This document shows, piece after piece, positions 26,001-35,235 of a stretch of 64,000 bases of DNA; the first letter of the stretch is position 1, and every line of letters begins with the position of its first letter. A program made the position numbers and the translations under genes. This stretch comes from CAZRUA01 sp964603125. Lineage in GTDB: Bacteria; Bacteroidota; Bacteroidia; B-17B0; Aurantibacillaceae. The DNA lies in contig CAZRUA010000003.1 of NCBI GenBank assembly GCA_964603125.1, positions 1 through 64,000 on the forward strand. The letters run 5' to 3'. A model generated the notes under the pieces. That model made no database searches, was not told where the DNA came from, and saw only the letters and a program-made list of their open reading frames with translations.

Positions 26001-29000
26001 TTAAAAAATTCTGGTTCAGGAACAAATGGCGGTTCATCAAATACAATAGCTGAAGCGGACAAGGTAGCTTCACAAATAAAAGAAAAGAGAGCTGCGGCTA
26101 AAACAGCAACAGGTACTGATCGTCAAAATATAATGAATGAAATTGATGCCTTGCAAAAGAAGGAAACCCAACTTCGTTTGGATGCTGCATCGGAATTGGC
26201 GAAGGAAAATAAAGCTCAGTTCACAAATTATGATTTGAATTTAAATGATTTAGCTTCGGCTACGAAAAATAAAAACAAAGCAAGTATAGTTGAGGCTGAA
26301 AAAAAGAGAGAGGAAGCTAAAGTTTTAATAAATAGAGCAAAGCAAATGCGCGAAGAAGCGAATGCTGCAACTGGAATAGAGAAGGTTAGTCAGCTCAGTA
26401 ATGCTGAAGAAGCCGAAGCCAATGCTTTAGCCAAATTAAAGGAGGCAACAAATGCTTATAAATCTGAAAATCCAAATTATAAATGGAAAGGTGATAATTC
26501 ATCGAGTGCTTCAGGGCCAAGCAATGAAAGTATTACTGGTATTAAAACCGACATTGACGAAAAGCATAAGGCGCACAATGATGGTTTAGAATTATTGTCA
26601 AAAGCAAATGATATTGAGTATAAAGATTTGGAGGCTAAGTTTAGTTCGTCTGAAAGTGCCAATCCTAATAAGGTTACTGCTGAAGCTAAACAATTAAAAC
26701 AAACTGCCTCAGATAAATTTAAAGAAGCAGAAGATTTAAAAAATAAAGCAAATTCAGAGACTGATTTAACTAAGAAGCATAATTTACTTTTAGAAGCAAA
26801 TACAAAGCAAGATGAGGCAATTGATGCGTTAACTAAAGCTTTGGATATTATTGGAACATCTGGTGGTTCGCAAACAAATGAAACTCCAAATGGTGGATTA
26901 GCAAGTGTTGAGAAAAAAGATTTGAGCATGCCTTTTAATTCTGAGATTAAAAAGCAAGATGATAAAATTACTAACCTTAAGGCTAAAGGTGAGAGTCCTG
27001 AAAATTTAAAGGCAATCAATGTAGAGTTGGAAATGCGTGAGGTTGTTTTGGACAAGGAGATTGATGAACAAAATAAGAAACTCACAAAAACAAATGATCC
27101 TAAGAAAAAGGAAAGTATAACCAATGTGATAAATGCTTTAGGTGTTGAGAAAAAAAACACCAAAGAAGAAATTGCTAAGAATAATGAAAAGTTAAATCCA
27201 GTAACGCAACCTACAGTTAGTAAAGAACCTGTTGCTAATGTATCATCTGTTCCGGAGTCTATACATTATTCGGATAAATTTAAAAGAAACGCAGCTAGTT
27301 CTGATGCTAAAATTCAGGAAGCAAAATCTAAACAACCTAGTAAGGAATCATTGGAATCTTTGAATATTGCTTTAGAAGAACAGAATGGTGCGATTTCAAA
27401 TGAATTAAAGTTATTAGAATTAAAAATGAAAAATACTCCTGACCCCACAGCAAAAGCTGATGTTGAGAAATCGAGAAATGATTTAGTGAAGAAGCAAGAA
27501 GAAAATCAACGTTTAATTGATGATAACAATAAACAAATTAATTCTGGGGTAATCGAACCAGTGTCCGTAAAAGATCCAGTTGTGGTTAAGGACCCAGTTG
27601 TAGTTAAAGATCCAGTGGTTAATGTAACTCCAGTTGATACAGTTAAACCTAAAACAACTACAAATAAAAAAGTTGAGGAAATTAAAAACACGACCAATTA
27701 CAAAACTTATTCAGGTTTAATGGATAAGGCGGATAAAAACAAAAAGCAAGCAGCTAAGGATGAGGCTGCTGCCCTAGCAATTTATGACCAAGCTCGATCA
27801 GATTTAAAGAAATCAACAGATGACTTTATTGCAGCTGATAAAATTCAGGATGTAAATGAAAGAAATAGATTGAAGGAAGAGGCTGTTATGCTGGAAAGAA
27901 AAGCAAATAAAGAGAAGGAGAAAGCTGATTCTTTATTAGAAATATCAAGGAACACAGCGGCCTTTGCAAGCTCTCAAGAGCAAGAAGCGGGTATGTTGTT
28001 ACAGGGTATTGATAAATCCAAATCGGATGATATTGTTGCTGTTTATAACGGTAAGATGGCTGGAGCAAGTGATGCAGGTTCAAACGATGCAGTTAAGACT
28101 CCATTTAATGAAACCATCTATAAAACATACACAGGTACTTTCAAATCAGACGTTAATAAATTGGAAAAGGATTTAGCTACCTATAAGGATGCGCCTGAGA
28201 GTCAGAATAAACTAGAAGCTGAAAATATTATTTATAAGGAATATAGAGGTAAAATAGCAAGTGAGAAGAAGGAGCAGGAAAGACTTCTTGCGGCAGAAAC
28301 AAATCCTACTAAGAAAGCTGAAATTAAGAAGCGAATTGATGAATTAAATAAGGTAGATGCTCAAATTAAAGCTAAACAAGAAGCTAACACAGCTCGATTA
28401 GCGCAATTAAAATCTACTGAAACACCTATTAGCAATGAAGCAGTAAGCTTTAGTTCTAATTATTCTTCTTCCGTTAGTAAAATTGAATCGGATATTGCAA
28501 AGCAAGGTCAATTGCCTGAGTCAGCTTCTACTTTAACTGAAACAAATAATTTACTTAAAAAATATATTTCAGTAATTGATACCGAAATTTCTCAATTAAA
28601 ATCAAAACAATCTGCAACAACTAATGCAGCAACAAAAACTAAGTACAATGATTTAATTTCTCAGTTGGCTTCATTAAAATCAGATAAGCAAAGTGAGATT
28701 ACTTCTAATACTTCAAAAATTTCCGGCACACAACAACCTGCTCAAGTTAATGTTAACTACAGTGATGCGTACAATAATCAATCACAAAAATATAATTCAG
28801 ATTTGAGTGCATTAAAATCTAAACCTGAAAATAAAGACAATCTTAAAAAGCAAAATGCAATTTTAGCAAGTTATGTGAAGCTGATTGAAAGTGAAATTGC
28901 AAGTATGAAGTCAAAGTTAGCTTCAGCTAATAACGATGCGGCAAAACAAAAATACAATTCATTTATTGATGATTTAACCAATCTTAAAACTCAAAAGCAA

Positions 29001-30356
29001 GATGAGATAAATATCAATAATTCTAAAATGAATGTTGAAACACCAGTAGTTGATAACCCACCAGTTATTACACCTACTAATAGTGGAGGTGGAGCAGTTA
29101 CCATCAATGAAGCTATTAAGGGAAGTGGTGTTAAAGTAAGTAATAAAAATGCATATAGTGGCGCTAATCCTATACCAATGGATCCTGCATTACCATCAGG
29201 AATGGTATTCGCAGTTCAGATAGGTGCGTTTAAATCTCAAATACCAAATGAATTATTTAAAGGTTTATCTCCAGTGTTTGGTGAAACAACGAATAATGGC
29301 TTTATACGTTACCAAGCAGGTATGTTTGATTCATACGAAAAAGCAAGTGCTTTGAAAAATGATTTAAGAAAATTAGGATACAGTGATGCTTTTGTTATAG
29401 TTTACAAGGATGGTAAACGAATGAGTTTAACGGAAGCCTTAAACGAATTAAAAGCTAAGTCGGTTGAAGTTAAGTTTGATCCAAATGCTACTGCGGGAAT
29501 CAATGAGTCGAGCAATGTTCCAAACGCGTCTTTAACACGTGGGGTAATTAATTCTCCTTCGTCTTCAGGAAATGCAAATGCTACTGATGTAAGTGAAATT
29601 GCTGGATTATTCTACACCGTGCAGATTGGGGTTTACAATAGTAATGTTAGCCCTACCCAGCTCTTAAATTTATCTCCAATTTTCCGTGAAAAATTACCAA
29701 ATGGATTGTATCGATATACTGCCGGTATTTATACTAGTTTAGATGAAGTAAAGGCAGATAGAGCTAAGGTAAATGCTTTGGGTATTACTGATGCTTTTGT
29801 TAGCTCATATATGAATGGAACAAGAGTTAAAATTGCTGAAGCTCAAGAAAAAGTAGCATCAGGAATAACTATTGTTTATCCAACAAAACGCCCAATAAAT
29901 TTCTCAAATGGATTAACAGCTCCATCTGTGAATAATACTCCTTCAAATGTTACGCCACCTGTAGTTTCTAACACTCCGCCATCAAATGGAGCTAGTGTAA
30001 ATTCTTCAGGTGTTAGTCCATTCACAAATAATGTTGCTGAGCCAACACCAACAGCAAGTAATGGAGTTAAACTAAGCGAAGAAGGTATAGTGTTTAAAGT
30101 TCAAATCGGGGCTTACAGCAAAGCCTTGCCTGCAAATACAATCAATAACTTTAATAAAATTAAAGATTGGCCAATTAAAAATAAGTTGCAAGGAGAAGTT
30201 TTTGTTTACACAGTTGGCTCATTCAGTAGTTTAGAATTTGCTAAGCAATTAAAAGATAAAGTGAAAGGTTATGGCATAATTGATGCATATGTAACCGTGT
30301 TTAAAGATGGAAAAAAGTTGTTTGGGGAAGAGGCAGCAAAATATTTAAATCCGTAA
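23013..30356 (+). CDS. Giant TPR / PD40 propeller / coiled-coil protein with three SPOR domains
   Basis: About 2447 residues from the proposed GTG start (the frame is open from 22989, but that TTG lies inside the -7 box). A signal peptide is visible (KKLIWVFLLVLCSLSGSLLAQ). Numbered from 22989: TPR-like repeats (45-150), PD40/WD40-like propeller blades (about 215-370, NDLIYISSYGDNPDNGKDIYI and GKILYFASKGHNSMGGYDLF), a carboxypeptidase-regulatory-like domain (about 370-440), and a Lys/Glu/Asn-rich alpha-helical region (535-2020) with a diverged repeat of about 105 residues. Three SPOR domains follow near 2073, 2207 and 2368 (AVQIGAF, TVQIGVY, KVQIGAY). SPOR domains bind denuded peptidoglycan. 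The N-terminal half resembles the OmpA/PorE-type TPR-PD40 proteins of Bacteroidota. A long periplasmic tether or scaffold is likely. The exact function is unknown. Confidence 0.82.
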   Translation: MRIKFISKHTPHFKKLIWVFLLVLCSLSGSLLAQTPLEIENKKKANEFYEDENYAEAYKIYSNLVANYPKDPVYNLRVGVCILFIEADKKRAFQYLETANRNPDVEKEVLFYLGKANHLTYHFDEAIKYYVKYSNEGSSSMKKKLQVDREIQACKNGKQLLSNLSQLVILEKKQVSESEYHRSYKLNDIGGKLLVKDDIFKTAVDKKKKDKGIVFLPKSNDLIYISSYGDNPDNGKDIYIVRRLPNGEFAKPQNLGAPINTPYDEDYPYLHPNGKILYFASKGHNSMGGYDLFKSEYDEINKKWGKPVNLDFPINTPDDDILFVTDSLDKIAYFSSGRYSPVGKIDVFKISTERKPADFAYIKGSILKKKDGQSIRSKIKVVNIENGTLVGNYEAGMSGDYSMNLPNGSNLLFTVETPGFTTQSEGVKIPVSYSFKPFRQLISYEDEKLVIQNLFDSGAEEIDMADLYENMASGKPNANELKDKPSIGSDPSVKTNTPVKTNDPVKTNDPSKDPTKTNTNPNLSPEALSKENYNEAAKDLKEYMDTKKEADEASAVATSKETEWAEKDGEVKEILKAYDAEKDPKKKAEIGEKLEREKEALDKLESEKLFAKTYSEGLQEDANRKKLIAEGTEQYANKYDEAIKSPNPKDAIAKLEAEAKRLEKLQEEPDKAEALKKEIAFKEDAKKEELKAALKVKEKLEKEKLDLNNDVSAKETELKDTKDKDIKKNIQSEIQVIKDELATKNADINTNDKKIEILKDEIKDLEAQTALASQIDNKASKDGGQGLTYVDSTDNTDPKTNLNKDPSVSNDPKGDNVNFEKKKSELTDKISVIENKGAPSLESEKEKQDVLKQYKDVLFAERETKTAELSKATKAEDKTKLKKEIDVLNSELKKVDSKIADNNTQIAKLEKSSSTPETNPENPIKDGGNNPSNNDAVAAVNDLINNEKQFVTTKENDLINAVNYKNPEAISLKQQAQNKINEAIKKDEQVDSKLNALKNSGSGTNGGSSNTIAEADKVASQIKEKRAAAKTATGTDRQNIMNEIDALQKKETQLRLDAASELAKENKAQFTNYDLNLNDLASATKNKNKASIVEAEKKREEAKVLINRAKQMREEANAATGIEKVSQLSNAEEAEANALAKLKEATNAYKSENPNYKWKGDNSSSASGPSNESITGIKTDIDEKHKAHNDGLELLSKANDIEYKDLEAKFSSSESANPNKVTAEAKQLKQTASDKFKEAEDLKNKANSETDLTKKHNLLLEANTKQDEAIDALTKALDIIGTSGGSQTNETPNGGLASVEKKDLSMPFNSEIKKQDDKITNLKAKGESPENLKAINVELEMREVVLDKEIDEQNKKLTKTNDPKKKESITNVINALGVEKKNTKEEIAKNNEKLNPVTQPTVSKEPVANVSSVPESIHYSDKFKRNAASSDAKIQEAKSKQPSKESLESLNIALEEQNGAISNELKLLELKMKNTPDPTAKADVEKSRNDLVKKQEENQRLIDDNNKQINSGVIEPVSVKDPVVVKDPVVVKDPVVNVTPVDTVKPKTTTNKKVEEIKNTTNYKTYSGLMDKADKNKKQAAKDEAAALAIYDQARSDLKKSTDDFIAADKIQDVNERNRLKEEAVMLERKANKEKEKADSLLEISRNTAAFASSQEQEAGMLLQGIDKSKSDDIVAVYNGKMAGASDAGSNDAVKTPFNETIYKTYTGTFKSDVNKLEKDLATYKDAPESQNKLEAENIIYKEYRGKIASEKKEQERLLAAETNPTKKAEIKKRIDELNKVDAQIKAKQEANTARLAQLKSTETPISNEAVSFSSNYSSSVSKIESDIAKQGQLPESASTLTETNNLLKKYISVIDTEISQLKSKQSATTNAATKTKYNDLISQLASLKSDKQSEITSNTSKISGTQQPAQVNVNYSDAYNNQSQKYNSDLSALKSKPENKDNLKKQNAILASYVKLIESEIASMKSKLASANNDAAKQKYNSFIDDLTNLKTQKQDEININNSKMNVETPVVDNPPVITPTNSGGGAVTINEAIKGSGVKVSNKNAYSGANPIPMDPALPSGMVFAVQIGAFKSQIPNELFKGLSPVFGETTNNGFIRYQAGMFDSYEKASALKNDLRKLGYSDAFVIVYKDGKRMSLTEALNELKAKSVEVKFDPNATAGINESSNVPNASLTRGVINSPSSSGNANATDVSEIAGLFYTVQIGVYNSNVSPTQLLNLSPIFREKLPNGLYRYTAGIYTSLDEVKADRAKVNALGITDAFVSSYMNGTRVKIAEAQEKVASGITIVYPTKRPINFSNGLTAPSVNNTPSNVTPPVVSNTPPSNGASVNSSGVSPFTNNVAEPTPTASNGVKLSEEGIVFKVQIGAYSKALPANTINNFNKIKDWPIKNKLQGEVFVYTVGSFSSLEFAKQLKDKVKGYGIIDAYVTVFKDGKKLFGEEAAKYLNP

Positions 30357-30380
30357 TTTTGTAAAAAAAATATTATAAGA

Positions 30381-30665
30381 ATGTTTAATAATATTGATAC
30401 TGATGTTTTAGAGGAAGTTGAAGTGAAAGAGCTTGTAAAGCCAACACCGCGATTGGTTTTATATAATGATGATTACAATACGTTTGAACATGTGATTGAA
30501 ACGCTTGTAGATGTTTGTGATCATAATCCACTTCAAGCTGAGCAATGCGCATTAATTATTCATTACACAGGTAAGTGTGCCGTTAAAGAAGGAAGTTTTA
30601 ATAAATTACGTCCAATGCATGAAGCTATACTTGAGCGTGGTATAACTTCTAAAATCGAAAATTAA
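30381..30665 (+). CDS. clpS: ATP-dependent Clp protease adaptor ClpS
   Basis: A 94-residue adaptor that delivers N-degron substrates to ClpA/ClpC-ClpP. The binding motif LYNDDYNTFEHVIETL (about residues 27-42) holds the N-D-D-x-x-T residues that contact the substrate N-terminus. The C-terminal half (QAEQCALIIHYTGKCAVKEG) is the second conserved block, which includes the H-x-x-G-K signature. It is followed one base later by the M48 protease gene, so the two are probably translated from one message. Confidence 0.93.
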   Translation: MFNNIDTDVLEEVEVKELVKPTPRLVLYNDDYNTFEHVIETLVDVCDHNPLQAEQCALIIHYTGKCAVKEGSFNKLRPMHEAILERGITSKIEN

Positions 30666-30666
30666 T

Positions 30667-31461
30667 ATGAAAAGAATTATTATAACAGTGGCTTTGGCTG
30701 CTGGTTTATTTGCGTGTGTTCAGCGTGTGCCAATCACAAACCGTAAGCAAGTAAGTTTAGTTCCTGAATCGGAATTGATAAATATGAGTGTTGCTCAATA
30801 CAATCAATTTATTAAAGAGCATAAAACACTTCCTGCAACTGATGCAAAAGTAGTTCAAGTGCAAACAGTTGGTAGAAAAATTCAAGCGGCTGTTGAGTCT
30901 TTTATGAATGAAAAAGGTTTAAGCAAACGTTTGCAAGGATATGCTTGGGAATTTAATGTTGTGGATGAAGCAACCGTTAATGCTTGGTGTATGCCAGGAG
31001 GTAAAGTTGTTGTTTATACAGGATTATTACCAGTTACTCAAGACGAGGCTAGCTTAGCAATTGTAATGGGGCACGAAATTGCTCATGCTGTTGCACGTCA
31101 CGGTAACGAGCGTATGAGTCAAGGCTTAGCGGTTCAAATGGGTGGTGTGGTTTTGTCTAGTGCTTTGCAAACAAAATCTCAAGAGACTCAAAACCTATTT
31201 TTACAATCATACGGAATTGGTTCGCAGCTAGGAATGTTGAAATACGGAAGAAATCATGAGCTTGAAGCTGATAAATTGGGATTAGTATTTGCCGCTATGG
31301 CAGGCTATGACCCTAATTCGGCAATTGCTTTTTGGGAAAGAATGGCTGCAAGCGGGGGCTCTAAACCACCTGAAATCTTAAGTACTCACCCCAGTGATGA
31401 AAAAAGGATTGCGGAGTTAAAAGCTTATATGCCCGAAGCTTTAAAATATTATAAAAAGTAA
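30667..31461 (+). CDS. M48-family metalloprotease lipoprotein (LoiP/YcaL-like)
   Basis: A 264-residue lipoprotein (lipobox ending at Cys17, GLFAC) with the zinc protease motif HEIAH at residues 136-140 and the third ligand in HELEADKLG (Glu198). The C-terminal WERMAASGGSKPPEILSTHPS is the STHP block typical of Oma1/LoiP-like periplasmic peptidases involved in envelope quality control. The length is typical. It is adjacent to clpS, so a proteolysis-linked operon is possible. Substrates are unknown. Confidence 0.9.
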   Translation: MKRIIITVALAAGLFACVQRVPITNRKQVSLVPESELINMSVAQYNQFIKEHKTLPATDAKVVQVQTVGRKIQAAVESFMNEKGLSKRLQGYAWEFNVVDEATVNAWCMPGGKVVVYTGLLPVTQDEASLAIVMGHEIAHAVARHGNERMSQGLAVQMGGVVLSSALQTKSQETQNLFLQSYGIGSQLGMLKYGRNHELEADKLGLVFAAMAGYDPNSAIAFWERMAASGGSKPPEILSTHPSDEKRIAELKAYMPEALKYYKK

Positions 31462-31539
31462 TATTTTATACTTTTATATTTCTTTGTGGGTTAAAATTAT
31501 TCTACTAAATTTGATTAAAATCTGTTCCCACCAGCTGAA

Positions 31540-32847
31540 ATGAGAAAGAATATTTGTTTGTTGTTTTTAATTTTCGCTTCTACTTTTTTAGTTGAGGCTC
31601 AAAACGCTTTGGTGTTTAATGGTGGGTACCTTGTTTTAAATGGAGGAACAGGGCCTAGTACAGGCGGTTATGTGGTTGTGAACCAAGCCGCAACAACTGG
31701 AATCTCTCGCACAGCTAGTGGTGGCGGAGTTATTTCTGAAAGCCAATTCAATTATGTAAAATGGTTAAATGGAGCTACTGCTTCTGGAGCATATACTTTA
31801 CCATTTTATCAAAATGCAAGTAATTATATCCCATTCACAATAAACAAAACTTCAGGCGCAACAGATATTTCAGTGTCAACTTGGGCGACTAATGCCGCTA
31901 ATTCACCACTACCATTGGCTAATGGAAATACTTTAGCAACTGGTGCAGCAGCTTATCCAACAGTTATTACGATGAATAGTGCATATGGAGGCTCAGCCGC
32001 AAATGTAATTGATAGATTTTGGGATATTAATTCAAACGGTGCTGTTAATGGAACTTTACAATTTTATTATTTAGGAGCAGAAAACACACCAGCTCTTGTA
32101 ACAATGCGTGCTCAACAATGGGCTCAAATTACTACTGACCCTACTAATACAACTTGGTGGGATTGGAATCCACCAACCGCGGTTACAACAAATCCTGGAG
32201 TTACAACAGGTATTGGTAACACAGCTTTTGGGGCAGGAACAAATTTAATGGGCTTTTGGATTTTAGTTGATCAAACTATTATTTTGGAGGAATCAATGGT
32301 AACTTCCAATTTGATTTGTGATGAACAAACATTAAATTTTTCGTGGGAAGTCGAAAATGAAAAAAATACACATTCCTATATTATTGAAAAATCTAAGGAT
32401 GGAATTCAGTTTGTTCAAGAATATTTAACTCCAGCTCAAACTTTTGGCTGTACAGCAAATTGTTCTGCTCATAGCTCATATACTTATTCAAAAATAAATG
32501 AACCAGAATATAAATATTACCGAATCAGCAAAGTATCCGAAAATATGCTTGCTTCAGTTATAAAGGTTATACATTCTGACTGCGCTTCAACTCAAGAAAT
32601 AAAAGAAACTAAAATATTCGCCTTTAATAATATTGCCAATGTTCAGGTTTCTTCTAACCGGAATGAAGTTTCTGATTTATTCATTTATGATGTACAAGGT
32701 AAACTTATATCTTCCTATAAGTTAAATGTTGTAGAAGGTTATAATGATTTTACTATACCCATGGAAAGCCTTGCCAATGGAACCTATGTCTTTCAGCTCA
32801 GGAATAATAACCAAGTTGTAACTAAGAAATTAGTAAAGACAAATTAA
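31540..32847 (+). CDS. Secreted protein with T9SS C-terminal sorting domain
   Basis: A 435-residue exported protein (signal peptide MRKNICLLFLIFASTFLVEA). The N-terminal two thirds are beta-rich with Gly/Thr/Asn and Trp (WATNAANSPL, RFWDINSNGAVNGTLQFYY) and resemble other Bacteroidota cargo of unknown role. A short domain with four or five Cys follows (about residues 265-350). The last 75 residues are a type-A T9SS domain (NVQVSSNRNEVSDLFIYDVQGKLISSYKL ... GTYVFQLRNNNQVVTKKLVK). A strong terminator closes the gene. No enzymatic motif is seen. Confidence 0.78.
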   Translation: MRKNICLLFLIFASTFLVEAQNALVFNGGYLVLNGGTGPSTGGYVVVNQAATTGISRTASGGGVISESQFNYVKWLNGATASGAYTLPFYQNASNYIPFTINKTSGATDISVSTWATNAANSPLPLANGNTLATGAAAYPTVITMNSAYGGSAANVIDRFWDINSNGAVNGTLQFYYLGAENTPALVTMRAQQWAQITTDPTNTTWWDWNPPTAVTTNPGVTTGIGNTAFGAGTNLMGFWILVDQTIILEESMVTSNLICDEQTLNFSWEVENEKNTHSYIIEKSKDGIQFVQEYLTPAQTFGCTANCSAHSSYTYSKINEPEYKYYRISKVSENMLASVIKVIHSDCASTQEIKETKIFAFNNIANVQVSSNRNEVSDLFIYDVQGKLISSYKLNVVEGYNDFTIPMESLANGTYVFQLRNNNQVVTKKLVKTN

Positions 32848-32876
32848 AAAAGCCTCTCAATTTGAGAGGCTTTTTT
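32846..32876. terminator. Bidirectional rho-independent terminator
   Basis: GCCTCTCAA (32852-32860) and TTGAGAGGC (32862-32870) form a stem flanked by six A on the left and six T on the right, between two convergent genes. It works on both strands. Confidence 0.9.
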
Positions 32877-32899
32877 GTTGAGTATTTCTTGTTCTATTA

Positions 32900-34039
32900 T
32901 TATGCTAATACCGAGCGTGAAATTACAATTCTTTGCACCTCACTTGTTCCTTCGTAAATTTGAGTAATCTTCGCATCACGCATTAAACGCTCTACGTGGT
33001 ATTCTTTTACATAACCGTATCCACCATGTATTTGAACAGCTTCTGTGGTAACCCACATTGCAGTTTCTGAAGCAAACACCTTTGCCATAGCACTTGCTTG
33101 GTCAAAGTTTTGGTGTTGATCTTTTAACCAAGCTGCTTTTAAACACATTAAACGAGCAGCTTCAATTCGTGTAGCCATATCAGCTAATTTAAATTGAATA
33201 ATTTGGTGTTGATTAATTGTTTTACCAAATGCTTTACGCTCTTTTGAATAGGCTAATGCTAATTCATAAGCACCACTTGCTATTCCTAATGCTTGAGATG
33301 CAATACCAATTCTACCACCTGATAAAACTTTCATTGCGAATTTAAATCCAAAACCTTCTTCACCAATTCGGTTAGCTTTTGGAACTTTTACATTGTCAAA
33401 CATTAAGCTATGTGTATCACTAGCGCGAATACCCATTTTATTTTCTTTTGGTCCAACTGTAAATCCAGGCATTCCTTTTTCTACAATTAAACAGTTAATT
33501 CCTTTGTGTCCAGCCTCAACATTTGTTTGAGCCATTACTAAGTAAACTGATGCACTGTTACCATTGGTAATCCAGTTTTTTGTACCACTTAATAAATAAT
33601 GATCACCATTATCAATTGCTAAAGTTTTTTGAGATGTAGCATCACTTCCAGCTTCTGGTTCTGATAAGCAAAATGCACCAATAATTTCTCCCTTAGCTAA
33701 AGGCACTAAATATTTTTGTTTTTGTTCTTCTGTTCCAAAATATTCTAGTCCCCAACAAACTAAACTATTGTTAACCGACATAACTACTGAGCAAGAAGCA
33801 TCAACTTTCGAAATTTCTTCCATCGCTAAAACGTAAGAAATAGCGTCCATTCCGCCTCCACCGTATTTAGGATCAACCATCATTCCCATAAAACCAAGTT
33901 CGCCCATTTGCTTAACTTCGTTTGTTGGAAAATTTTGTAATTCATCACGCTCAATAACGCCTGGTTTTAAAACATCATTCGCAAAATCGCGTGCTGCTTT
34001 TTGAATCATTAAGTGCTCTTCTGAAAGTTGAAATAACAT
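32900..34039 (-). CDS. Acyl-CoA dehydrogenase (short/medium-chain type)
   Basis: A 379-residue flavoenzyme that makes the alpha-beta double bond in acyl-CoA. Signatures are GAFCLSEPEAGSDATS (FAD/acyl-CoA loop), KNWITNGNSASVYLV, the ERKAFGKTINQHQIIQFKLADM block, QIHGGYGYVKEYHVERLMRDAKITQIYEGTSEVQR with the catalytic Glu in YEGTSE, and the C-terminal VISRSVL. The length is exactly that of the butyryl-CoA dehydrogenase group. It is a single gene, divergent from anmK. Its chain-length preference cannot be fixed from sequence. Confidence 0.93.
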   Translation of the reverse strand: MLFQLSEEHLMIQKAARDFANDVLKPGVIERDELQNFPTNEVKQMGELGFMGMMVDPKYGGGGMDAISYVLAMEEISKVDASCSVVMSVNNSLVCWGLEYFGTEEQKQKYLVPLAKGEIIGAFCLSEPEAGSDATSQKTLAIDNGDHYLLSGTKNWITNGNSASVYLVMAQTNVEAGHKGINCLIVEKGMPGFTVGPKENKMGIRASDTHSLMFDNVKVPKANRIGEEGFGFKFAMKVLSGGRIGIASQALGIASGAYELALAYSKERKAFGKTINQHQIIQFKLADMATRIEAARLMCLKAAWLKDQHQNFDQASAMAKVFASETAMWVTTEAVQIHGGYGYVKEYHVERLMRDAKITQIYEGTSEVQRIVISRSVLA

Positions 34040-34163
34040 AGTATATAGTTTTAAGAATTATTAAAAAACTGAATTGTAAAAGATTGTCAAAAATAACAAG
34101 ATATTTATCAAATAAAAACTACTTTAGCCTAATAAATTACTTTTTTTAAGTAATATTTATATT

Positions 34164-35231
34164 ATGTTGAGAAACAAATATTTAATACTTGGGTTAATGT
34201 CAGGAACTTCGCTGGATGGACTTGATTTAGCTTTTTGTGAGTTTGAATTCAAGTACGACAAATGGACCAAAAAAATCATTAAAGCAAAGACTTTTCATTA
34301 CAAAGATGATTGGAAGAATTGGTTGGGCTATGCTCAAAATTATTCGGCTCCATTATTTTGGAAATTACATGTTGATTATGGAAAATATTTAGCTTCTCAA
34401 TGCAATGATTTTATTCAAGAAACAGGTATTACACCTATGTATATTTCTTCGCATGGGCATACAGTTTTTCATCAGCCAAATAATGGTTTTACCTGTCAAA
34501 TAGGCGATGGGGCAAGTATTGCAGCTTTAACAGGTGTTAGTACGATATGTGATTTTAGAAGTATGGATGTTGCTCTTGGCGGGCAAGGTGCGCCTTTGGT
34601 GCCAATTGGTGATGAGTTGTTGTTTAATGAGTTTGATGCTTGTTTAAACATTGGAGGAATAGCTAATATTTCATTTAATAGAAATGACAAACGTATTGCA
34701 TTTGATATTTGTGAAGCTAATATTGTTTTTAACTCCATTGCAAGTAGCTTGGGAATGAGCTATGATAAAGATGGGGATTTGGCTCGAAAAGGAAGTAGTA
34801 ATAAGGACTTGTTGAGTGAACTAAAGGCTTTAGATTATTATCAGCTTTCGTATCCAAAATCTCTGGGACGAGAATGGATAGAAAATGTTTATCAACCTAT
34901 ATTGAATAAGGAAAAGAATGAAAAGGCAAAGATGCGAACGAGTGTTGAAAATTGTGCTTTTCAGATAGCTAAAGTTTTGAATGAAAATGGGATTAAGAAT
35001 GTTCTTTTAACTGGAGGAGGAACCTACAATACTTTTTTGGTAGAACGAATTAAGGCCAATACTCAATGTGAGGTGGTGGTTCCAAATAATGAATTAGTAG
35101 AATTTAAGGAAGCATTGATTTTTGCTTTTTTAGGTTTGTTAAGAGTTGAAGAATTGAGCAATGCCTTATCAAGTGTAACAGGAGCAACTGCAAATAGTTG
35201 TGGTGGCGCTATTTATTATTCAAAAAAGTAA
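34164..35231 (+). CDS. anmK: Anhydro-N-acetylmuramic acid kinase
   Basis: A 355-residue cytoplasmic kinase that phosphorylates and opens 1,6-anhydroMurNAc during peptidoglycan recycling. The N-terminal phosphate-binding motif is GLMSGTSLDGLDLA (about residues 10-23). Also visible are SSHGHTVFHQP, GGQGAPLVPIGDELLF and LTGGGTYNTFLVERI. It begins with ATG 34164. The fluoride channel gene follows 4 nt after the stop. Confidence 0.93.
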   Translation: MLRNKYLILGLMSGTSLDGLDLAFCEFEFKYDKWTKKIIKAKTFHYKDDWKNWLGYAQNYSAPLFWKLHVDYGKYLASQCNDFIQETGITPMYISSHGHTVFHQPNNGFTCQIGDGASIAALTGVSTICDFRSMDVALGGQGAPLVPIGDELLFNEFDACLNIGGIANISFNRNDKRIAFDICEANIVFNSIASSLGMSYDKDGDLARKGSSNKDLLSELKALDYYQLSYPKSLGREWIENVYQPILNKEKNEKAKMRTSVENCAFQIAKVLNENGIKNVLLTGGGTYNTFLVERIKANTQCEVVVPNNELVEFKEALIFAFLGLLRVEELSNALSSVTGATANSCGGAIYYSKK

Positions 35232-35235
35232 GAGA

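Noticed and set aside
26477..27163. 228-codon antisense frame within the giant SPOR gene (and similar ones at 24851 and 25331)
   Set aside because: The Phe/Ser/Leu-rich sequence is the mirror of the Lys/Glu-rich coiled-coil frame and shows no independent features.
27569..27622. Short repeats coding for V-V-V-K-D-P as a possible CRISPR or microsatellite
   Set aside because: Only about three in-frame copies within a coding linker, with no spacers; it is a protein linker repeat.
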